Origin: JAUVAV01 sp965371665
GTDB taxonomy: Bacteria > Oederibacteriota > JAAXVQ01 > JAUVAV01
Length of the DNA stretch: 11,240 nucleotides
Reading direction: 5' to 3'
Assembly: GCA_965371665.1 (NCBI GenBank)
Contig: CBDUZI010000100.1
Span: forward strand, 1-11,240
The translations under genes were made by a program, and so were the position numbers. Each line of letters starts with the position of its first letter. The first letter of the stretch is position 1. The notes below the pieces were generated by a model that did not search any database, was not told the DNA's origin, and was given only the letters and a program-made list of their open reading frames with translations. Of the stretch, positions 6,238-11,240 are shown one piece after another.

Positions 6238-7964
6238 TGGGAACGCTGCCGGGCCGGTGGTTTTTCACCCACCACTTTTTTCAATTCCGCGAGTGCCAGC
6301 AGATATCCAAATATACTTTCTTTATGATTATACTGAATCTCCGCTTCCATAATTTGTGCCTCTAATACATCCGTAACTTCCTTGATGCCGATACGGTAGC
6401 CCTCAAAACAGAGCCGGTAATGCTCGACCGCATCATCCGCCGCCCGGGCGGTTTCCTGGATTGTATCTAGTTTTCCCTGGGCGGTTAAATGAGCTTTTTT
6501 AAGCTCCATTATTAACCCTTGCCGGACCCATTGCTGCTTGGCCTTTAGTTTTTCCAATTCTCCTTCGGCCTGCCTTACCTTGGCACCGGTAGTTTGGAAA
6601 AAATCGAAATGCTCATACGCCAAGCCGAGGGTAATCCGGTAGGTCGGCTGGGGATTCCCTTGCAGATAATAATCCGGCGTATCGGCCAAATACTGCATTT
6701 CGCCGGAAAGACCCAGCATGGGAAAGTAATCGCTGCGGGCTATTCGGATTTTAGCCTCCAAGGCTTTCACTCCCAGTTGTATCTGCTGCCATTCCGGACG
6801 GCCATGGTATATTTCTTTACTCAAGTGTTCCCATTGCAAATCCTGGGCCGTATACTGGAGGGAATCTTCCGCCAGGTGCAGTTCCTCCTCAGGAGAACGT
6901 CCCAGGTTAAAATTCAAAGCACAAATTGCCAATTGGGCGCTGTTGCGGGCTTCGATGAGTTTCTCCTTGGCCAGGTGTAAATAGATATTGGTTTTCAGTA
7001 AATCAATCGTAGTCACCCGGCTGGATCCTCTCTGCAAGAGGCTTTCCGTAATATCCCGGGTGGCTTGCAATTGGCCCACCGTCTTTTCGGCAATGCGGAT
7101 TCCTTCCCGGGCCAGCAAAACTTGATAATATCTCTCGGAAACCGCGTAAATTACCTCGTTAATCTTCTTGTTTACCTCCTGCTCTGATATTTTTAACAGC
7201 ATCTCGGCCGCCTGCTGATATCCGGATATTTTTCCAAAAGTGTAGATTGGCTGCAAAAGGGATATCCGGGTGGAAAAATACCGCTCTCCCAGGGAATTGA
7301 GGGTTGCAAAATCCTTGGCTAAATCATAACTGGAGGAATAAATCTTATCCCAGGAATAGGCGGCCAGGGGATATGCTTTTACACCGCTATAATCAAAATA
7401 GTATTCATCCCCCTTCCAGGTTATGGGATTGGCGTGATGTTCTGCAATATGCCCGCTCAACCCGTCATCGCTAATGGTAAGCGGCGTTCCGCTATCTCCC
7501 CGGTGGCGCAAGGGATTGACGTCGGGATCCGTGCTTTCCAGCATTTGCCGCGCCTGGTCCGCCGTAATATCATCCTCGGTTCCCAGCCGGCCGTCCGGAC
7601 CCAGCATGACGGCTAAAATCGCCAGTCCTTCAACATCATTTATCATCTCACTGGCCAAGGTCATTCCCGCGCTCCTGGCAAACACCTGGATGAGATCATC
7701 GGATATTGCCATTTTCGGCGCCTGCCCGTAACTGTACCCGACATCCATTTTGAATTTGGGCCAGTATCCGGTCCGGGCTTCCATCAGCATGCCCTGCCCA
7801 ATGGTTACGCTGCCGCGAGCCTCGGCTATTTCCTGATTGTTTTCCAGAGCTATTTGAATGGCATGCTGGAGATCGATTTTTTCTATGGCCTCTCCCTCTG
7901 CCAGGAAAGAACCTGCCAGCAAGGCAACCGCAGCAATAACACCCGTCAATTTAAATGATCTCAT
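6234..7964 (-). CDS. TolC-family outer-membrane efflux protein with a large inserted loop
   Basis: A 576-residue protein beginning with a signal peptide (about 1-26). GGAGG sits 4 bases before the ATG. Two outer-membrane efflux protein repeats are visible: DLQHAIQIALENNQEIAEAR opens the first helix, FSTRISLLQPIYTFGK marks an outer-membrane strand, the second repeat opens around ISKEIYHGRPEWQQIQLGVK, and YRITLGLAYEHFDFFQTTGAKV is its matching strand. Long alpha-helical stretches between them fit the periplasmic tunnel. TolC proteins usually run 420-490 residues; the extra length is an insertion of about 150 residues (81-228) between the first strand (MDVGYSYGQ) and the second, hence probably outside the cell. 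It contains GPDGRLGTEDDI, which resembles a calcium-binding loop. No adaptor, RND or ABC exporter gene is adjacent. It is first of a two-gene unit with the PhnD-like gene. Confidence 0.92.
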   Translation of the reverse strand: MRSFKLTGVIAAVALLAGSFLAEGEAIEKIDLQHAIQIALENNQEIAEARGSVTIGQGMLMEARTGYWPKFKMDVGYSYGQAPKMAISDDLIQVFARSAGMTLASEMINDVEGLAILAVMLGPDGRLGTEDDITADQARQMLESTDPDVNPLRHRGDSGTPLTISDDGLSGHIAEHHANPITWKGDEYYFDYSGVKAYPLAAYSWDKIYSSSYDLAKDFATLNSLGERYFSTRISLLQPIYTFGKISGYQQAAEMLLKISEQEVNKKINEVIYAVSERYYQVLLAREGIRIAEKTVGQLQATRDITESLLQRGSSRVTTIDLLKTNIYLHLAKEKLIEARNSAQLAICALNFNLGRSPEEELHLAEDSLQYTAQDLQWEHLSKEIYHGRPEWQQIQLGVKALEAKIRIARSDYFPMLGLSGEMQYLADTPDYYLQGNPQPTYRITLGLAYEHFDFFQTTGAKVRQAEGELEKLKAKQQWVRQGLIMELKKAHLTAQGKLDTIQETARAADDAVEHYRLCFEGYRIGIKEVTDVLEAQIMEAEIQYNHKESIFGYLLALAELKKVVGEKPPARQRSQ

Positions 7965-8030
7965 GTTTCCTCCGCTTCTGTAAGTTGGTAATTCGTTCTT
8001 GTTGCAGAAAGCAAAATCTCCCCATATTAA

Positions 8031-8217
8031 GAGACTGTGTCACAATTCGAATATTTTACAGTCAGTCGTCATACCGGCGAAACCGGCTGTGTCATAATAG
8101 CTTTTTAAGGTTGTCATCCCGGACTTGATCCGGGATCCAGGACACATACTGCTTATATTGCAATGGTTTTCTGGATTCCGGCTTTCGCCGGGATGACAAA
8201 ATGTACTAATTGTTCAG
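8031..8217. repeat. Repeat family II copy 2, upstream of tolC
   Basis: The core is an inverted pair, GTCATCCCGGACTTGATC at 8113 onward (to 8140) and its partner at 8171-8197 ending in CGCCGGGATGAC, with another half-arm GTCATACCGGCGAAACCGG near 8068-8086. Its right end on the minus strand, CTGAACAATTAGTACATTTT, matches the outer end of copy 1 at 5063. The left end GAGACTGTGTCACAATT resembles GAGTCTGTGCAATT of copy 1. Much of the 279-base space between tolC and the toxin gene is this element; no promoter for tolC is obvious in it. Confidence 0.78.
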
Positions 8218-8243
8218 ATATCTAGTCATCACATTTTATCTTA

Positions 8244-8633
8244 TTAAGCTTTCTTTACAATCACGGCGTTTGTCTCCCGCCATTCCCACTCCCGCATTTT
8301 ATTCCCCCAACACCTTCTTATCCTCGCCCTATCCTCATTCTCCTTATCGCCCTTAAAATACATCTCTATCATCTCAATTTTGCCCTCATCCTCAAAATAA
8401 GCATAAATGACCCGCATTCCCGAACTCGCGCCGCGGCCTTTCAGCGCCCGGCAGGCAAATTTTCTGGCTTTATAAATTTCAGGACCCGTCAGGCCTAAAT
8501 TGGAAATTGGAATAATCCCCTGATTGTCTTTTTTAAGTTTATGATAGAGTTGAAGTTGGGTATTAATAAAAATATTCAAATCCTCTTCCAGGATTTTAAA
8601 CCGCTTTCGCAGTTTTTTTAAAATCTTTCTCAA
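8244..8633 (-). CDS. RelE/ParE-superfamily-like toxin of a type II toxin-antitoxin pair
   Basis: A 129-residue basic protein. The N-terminal part (1-40) is helical and Lys-rich. The centre (about 45-100) has the RelE/HigB-type core: ISNLGLTGPEIYKARKFACR, then SGMRVIYAYFEDEGKIEMIEMY, a Lys (FKGDKENED) and a final helix. Proteins of this fold usually cut mRNA at the ribosome or inhibit gyrase; which one applies is not decidable here. It starts 20 bases after the antitoxin stop. The only usable start is a TTG at 8633, since a stop codon lies in frame six codons upstream, and its GGAG is just one base before the start codon. Translation should therefore be weak, which suits a toxin made below its antitoxin. 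Toxin identity rests on the core pattern and the partner gene. Confidence 0.78.
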   Translation of the reverse strand: MRKILKKLRKRFKILEEDLNIFINTQLQLYHKLKKDNQGIIPISNLGLTGPEIYKARKFACRALKGRGASSGMRVIYAYFEDEGKIEMIEMYFKGDKENEDRARIRRCWGNKMREWEWRETNAVIVKKA

Positions 8634-8653
8634 ACTCCGGCCGGCGGGTTATT

Positions 8654-9445
8654 TTATTGAATATCTTCATCGCTCTTTCTCACCGAATACGGGGCCGTCC
8701 GGTAAAAAACCGATTCATATTCTATCTTTTGGCCGTCTTCCGTTGTCATCCAGGGAACATCGTTATGCGAATACTCACTGATCTGGCTCGCATTTTTATC
8801 CGCCAGCCGGTGCAAAACATCATTAATTACTTCAATTTCATTAGCCCTCAATATTTTTAAGTCCGGTTCGCGCAAGGGTAGATATTTAGTCTGGGGATAA
8901 TCAAAATATTTGCTCTTGATTTTATCCACCTCTTTTTTCTTTACCATATCATCAACGATCACTTTAAACTCTTTGGGCGTAGGCCCGTGATGATTTTTAA
9001 TATAGGTGGCGCCAATCATTTGTTCCTCATATTTTTCATAAAAATCAAAATCCATGAAATAAAGGAGTTTATACATTACGGTTTCGCCAATATGGGGTCT
9101 GGCGCCGACTTTGTTTAAGATGTAAAGTAGAATCTCCTTGAATTTTCTTAAATTCCTTTGGGGAACATTGATACGGATATCAGCTGGAGTTTTACTTTTT
9201 ATTTTTTGTTCACTGAGACTCACTTTCGGCATCTGGCTTAAATCCAGCATGTTCTCTAATGAAAGATTAAATATCTGGGATATTTTTTTTAACTCTTCAA
9301 CCGAAACCGCCCGGCTGCCATTTTCCATCTGCGAGACCGTTGAGCGCAGTACGCCTAATAAATCCGCCAATCTCTGCTGGCTGATCTTTTGTTCTTTCCG
9401 CAGCGTTTTGATGTTTCTACCTATTTTTTTATTGAACTCACTCAT
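8654..9445 (-). CDS. Xre-type HTH plus Panacea (SocA/DUF4065) antitoxin
   Basis: A 263-residue protein in two parts. Residues 9-63 are an Xre/Cro helix-turn-helix (IKTLRKEQKISQQRLADLLG, then STVSQMENGSRAVSVEELKKI). Residues about 101-255 are a Panacea domain, recognised from YKLLYFMDFDFYEKYEEQM, then HHGPTPKEF (152-160) and SHNDVPW (226-232). Panacea domains are reported as antitoxins for many unrelated toxin types (the PanAT systems), so a RelE-like partner fits. The gene precedes the toxin, the usual order for autoregulated pairs. The ATG has AGGGGG about 9 bases upstream and an in-frame stop further up fixes this start. Upstream lies a near-consensus promoter overlapped by palindromes that this HTH most likely binds. 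Confidence 0.9.
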   Translation of the reverse strand: MSEFNKKIGRNIKTLRKEQKISQQRLADLLGVLRSTVSQMENGSRAVSVEELKKISQIFNLSLENMLDLSQMPKVSLSEQKIKSKTPADIRINVPQRNLRKFKEILLYILNKVGARPHIGETVMYKLLYFMDFDFYEKYEEQMIGATYIKNHHGPTPKEFKVIVDDMVKKKEVDKIKSKYFDYPQTKYLPLREPDLKILRANEIEVINDVLHRLADKNASQISEYSHNDVPWMTTEDGQKIEYESVFYRTAPYSVRKSDEDIQ

Positions 9446-9544
9446 TCTAATCTTCCCCCTATGGAACTACCCTCAGTAATTTTCAGAATATCCAGCTCAC
9501 CAGAACCGCCGTATGCGGCAACCCTTGCTTTTGCTATATGGAAC

Positions 9545-9573
9545 ATTCTAACATATGTTATTATATCTGTCAA
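9545..9573 (-). promoter_or_regulatory. Sigma-70 promoter of the toxin-antitoxin operon
   Basis: On the minus strand, TTGACA (9573-9568, perfect -35) is followed after exactly 17 bases by TAGAAT (9550-9545, five of six -10 consensus). The leader to the antitoxin ATG at 9445 would be about 95 bases. The promoter points toward the antitoxin and the toxin. It is the strongest promoter match in the window. Confidence 0.85.
9549..9560. promoter_or_regulatory. Candidate operator 1, palindrome over the -10 box
   Basis: TAACATATGTTA is a perfect 12-bp palindrome that overlaps the end of the promoter spacer and the first bases of the -10 box. A repressor bound here would block RNA polymerase. The HTH antitoxin is the natural candidate. 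Binding itself is inference. Confidence 0.65.
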
Positions 9574-9578
9574 TACAA

Positions 9579-9595
9579 TGTTAGGATATCTAACA
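9579..9595. promoter_or_regulatory. Candidate operator 2, inverted repeat just upstream of the -35 box
   Basis: TGTTAG and CTAACA are perfect 6-base inverted arms around GATAT. They lie immediately upstream of the TTGACA box. The half-sites (TGTTA/TAACA) are the same as in operator 1 but face the other way, with a longer spacer, so two dimers could bind side by side across the promoter. Confidence 0.55.
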
Positions 9596-9705
9596 CTCAG
9601 GTTTCCTGGCTATCCGTAATATATTAGTCATTCGCTTTTCTGCACGTGAATATTTCATGCTGTTTTTTCAAACCCTCAAAAGCCGGGGTATGCCACCCAC
9701 AGGAC

Positions 9706-9733
9706 GTAGGGGCGTTTAATTAAACGCCCCTAC
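9706..9733. repeat. Perfect 28-bp palindrome (GTAGGGGCG...CGCCCCTAC)
   Basis: The left arm GTAGGGGCGTTTAA is followed directly by its exact reverse complement, with no loop. This is a typical intergenic palindrome of the GTAGGGGCG type seen scattered in many bacterial genomes. It lies 40 bases past the DUF2993 stop, read on the minus strand, and could form a hairpin that ends that transcript, though no T-run follows. With the promoter and operators it accounts for most of the 327-base gap 9446-9772; nothing else is seen there. Confidence 0.85.
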
Positions 9734-9772
9734 AACTGCCGGCAATGCCATAACAAATGGTTAGTACAGGAC

Positions 9773-10447
9773 TCATATCTGCTCTCCCAGGTGCAGCCAA
9801 TTCCGACGAATCTTCAGAGTCCCCAGCTTCACCCGTACCGGAAATCCCGAGAGTTTGAACAGGCAATTAAAATCCTCGAGCAGCGGCTGCGCTATCCACC
9901 CGGGCAGGGTAAGCCAACCGATCCGGACACGTTGGATCTTGAACCACAGGTTGTCCGATTCCCGTTCCTGTCGGTCGGGCGCTACTTTAAGCGAGGTTTG
10001 GATTTGGACCGGAATCCGGCCCAGCCTTTGGGCGTGAAGTTCCTGGTCGCTGAAAACCAGCCGCCATTTTCCAATCTCATCGTCTTGTTCGGCCAAGGTT
10101 TGGTTTAAAACGGGTTCATACAATTCCAGCGTGTTTACTTTAATTTCTTCCAGCGCCAGGGGTATAATTTCTCCTGCTGCCAGCCCGGTCAAATCCAGTA
10201 TCAGATTGGATATCTCTACCTCCAGGCTTTGAAAAGGAACTCCGAAAGCTTTGTGCTTGAAATCTCCCAACCGGCCGTTCGCAGCTTTGATCCGGATTTT
10301 CCGAAACCTACCTAACCGAGTTTCTTCCGGCGACCAGGATTCTATGCTTATGGTTAAATCCGGTACGTCTTTCAAATAACTTGAGAGGAGCCGGTTAATT
10401 TCGCTGTGCAATCGCGCTTTAATCTCCTCGGCCGGCTCGGCCGACAT
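9773..10447 (-). CDS. DUF2993 (LmeA-like) lipid-binding family protein
   Basis: A 224-residue protein from an ATG at 10447 with AAAGGA four bases upstream. The frame stays open much further upstream (to 11050) because the remnant of the preceding glycosyltransferase gene lacks a stop, but those residues are not part of this family. DUF2993 features are the central VPFQSLEVEISNLILDLTGL (about 70-89), an amphipathic EIKVNTLELYEPVLNQTLAE (101-120) and the end LSGFPVRVKLGTLKIRRNWL (199-218). Mycobacterial LmeA, the best known member, binds phospholipid and affects lipomannan growth in the cell envelope. Here no signal peptide is visible: the N-terminus is a charged helix (AEEIKARLHSEINRLLSSYL), so it may be cytoplasmic or on the inner face of the membrane. 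The glycosyltransferase upstream, when intact, was probably in the same operon. Confidence 0.8.
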   Translation of the reverse strand: MSAEPAEEIKARLHSEINRLLSSYLKDVPDLTISIESWSPEETRLGRFRKIRIKAANGRLGDFKHKAFGVPFQSLEVEISNLILDLTGLAAGEIIPLALEEIKVNTLELYEPVLNQTLAEQDDEIGKWRLVFSDQELHAQRLGRIPVQIQTSLKVAPDRQERESDNLWFKIQRVRIGWLTLPGWIAQPLLEDFNCLFKLSGFPVRVKLGTLKIRRNWLHLGEQI

Positions 10448-11172
10448 GATTTCCTTTCGCCGGTATAAAAGCGCTTCGGACTTATCCGGCAGGGAATACT
10501 GCATGACCGGTTCAAATCGTTGGCCGTCCCGCGTAGTTGCATCCGCCAATGCCCGGGTAATGGCCTGGGGCCCAGGTTTCGGCCCAAGTGCTCTACGTCC
10601 GCCAGGACGGCGGCCAGCGGCCATTGTTGGGTGCTGGGAGAGAGCGAATTTATGATGGGAAATCCCAGCCACTGCTTCGAGCATAACCGGTACAGACCGC
10701 CGGCATTGAGACCGATATGCATATAAGTGAATTGCATAAGCAGGCCTACGGCTAAACCCATAGTAATCCGGCGGCGCCAAGGTTCGCGCTCCTCGCTTAT
10801 CCAGCCGGCACCGGCCAGGCAAAGCAGGGGCAGGAGCGGCAGCGTGTAGCGGTAATCCTTGTTCCGGATTAAAGTAAGGATTAAATACGGGCTTCCCACC
10901 CAAACCAGCCAAAGCATCAAGGTAGCGCCGATATAAAAGACATCTATAAAGGCCGCTATATCCGGGGATGGCCCGGTCACCAGAAATACGCAGCCGGTTA
11001 ACAATTCCTGCAGGGGCGGGTAAAAATCCGATTGATAGAGTATTTTCCACCAGGCCGGTACTCCGGCTTGCGAGAGGGTTTCATAATAGCCCACCGCACC
11101 CAGGTAGTGAATTGATTCATCCCAGGAGAACGGGAGGGTGTCCCACGCCAGCCAGATCAAATTCGCCAGCAC
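10448..11172 (-). pseudogene. Decayed family-39 (PMT/ArnT-like) membrane glycosyltransferase
   Basis: Three pieces of a GT39-type protein are recognisable in order. First comes an N-terminal part with LIWLAWDTLPFSWDESIHYL and then QSDFYPPLQELLTG, the periplasmic loop with the acidic catalytic residues. Next is VGSPYLILTLIRNKDYRYTL with LPLLPLLCLAGAGWI, the late membrane segment. Last is a C-terminal tail, QRFEPVMQYSLPDKSEALLY. Members of this family are normally about 500-600 residues. Here the 6-8 central membrane helices are missing: FIDVFYIGATLML runs straight into the late segment, in frame. Near 10565-10600, after ADVEHLGRN, the frame shifts to the one holding the tail, which then continues without a stop into the DUF2993 gene. 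The 5' end is replaced by a repeat element at 11172, whose bases would supply any apparent start codon (a TTG at 11199). It cannot make a working transferase. Confidence 0.8.
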
Positions 11173-11240
11173 TAGGAGCCTAAGAGGACTTAGGCACAAA
11201 ATCGGATTTTGAGCACTCTTCCCCCTTTGAAAAAGGGGGA
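11172..11240. repeat. Repeat family I, diverged copy running off the window end
   Basis: It begins CTAGGAGCCTAAGAGGACTT, matching the family end CTAGGAGCCTGTCGGACTT apart from the middle. A perfect hairpin (GCCTAAG/CTTAGGC, 11178-11195), a second one (CAAAATC/GATTTTG, 11197-11211) and the family's C5/G5 hairpin (11221-11239) follow. The element starts within the coding sequence of the glycosyltransferase remnant and cuts off its N-terminus. Confidence 0.65.

Noticed and set aside
9389..9619. A 76-residue plus-strand open frame over the toxin-antitoxin promoter
   Set aside because: It lies across the promoter and operators, has no ribosome site, and shows no domain pattern.
10372..11199. A 275-residue intact membrane protein from a TTG at 11199
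   Set aside because: The start lies in a repeat element and the last 70 or so residues are out of frame with the recognisable glycosyltransferase tail, so it is a pseudogene rather than a new short family.

Overview
The window looks like a chromosomal segment of a Gram-negative (diderm) bacterium of intermediate GC content. The diderm evidence is a TolC-type outer-membrane protein, an MlaE/MlaF/MlaD (Mce-type) lipid transport set and several exported proteins. Gene order and start usage (GTG, TTG and ATG, usually with a good Shine-Dalgarno) look ordinary. The spacers are full of short inverted-repeat elements of the GTCAT...ATGAC type and of a second family with AGGAGCCTGTCGGA ends. Such elements are common in Desulfobacterota and several candidate phyla, but I cannot assign a taxon from this sequence.

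Left part (1-5031). A plus-strand gene (205-804) encodes an exported protein with four 14-residue Ala/Pro/Glu/Lys repeats and a DUF2914 domain. It converges, through a strong hairpin terminator (820-858), on a minus-strand run read from 5031 down to 855: mlaE, mlaF, mlaD, a membrane histidine kinase and a single-domain response regulator. The first three form an inner-membrane lipid-transport ABC complex. The last two overlap by 4 bp (ATGA) and make a complete phosphorelay pair. The run is interrupted by a MITE-like element (about 3299-3484) between mlaF and mlaD, so it may be one transcript or two.

Middle (5032-8230). Two different repeat elements sit end to end (5063-5207 and 5207-5382) and fill the space between the mla genes and an upstream two-gene unit. 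That unit, also on the minus strand, is a TolC-family protein with an unusually large inserted loop, coupled by ATGA overlap to a PhnD-like periplasmic binding protein. No transporter permease, ATPase, adaptor or RND pump lies beside them. A further copy of the 5063-5207 repeat family (8031-8217) fills the spacer upstream of tolC.

Right part (8231-11240). A likely type II toxin-antitoxin pair is read on the minus strand: an Xre-type HTH fused to a Panacea (SocA/DUF4065) domain, followed by a RelE/ParE-like toxin. It has a near-consensus promoter (TTGACA, 17 bp, TAGAAT) overlaid by a palindromic operator. Beyond a long perfect palindrome lies a DUF2993 (LmeA-like) gene and, upstream of it, the decayed remains of a family-39 glycosyltransferase. 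That remnant has lost its central membrane domain, is frameshifted near its C-terminus, and is cut at its 5' end by another copy of the AGGAGCCT element that continues past the window end.

The most interesting points are the Panacea/RelE-type TA module with its operator layout, the orphan TolC plus PhnD-like pair with a large loop insertion, the two-component pair attached to the Mla genes, and the repeat elements that have reshaped operons and killed a glycosyltransferase.
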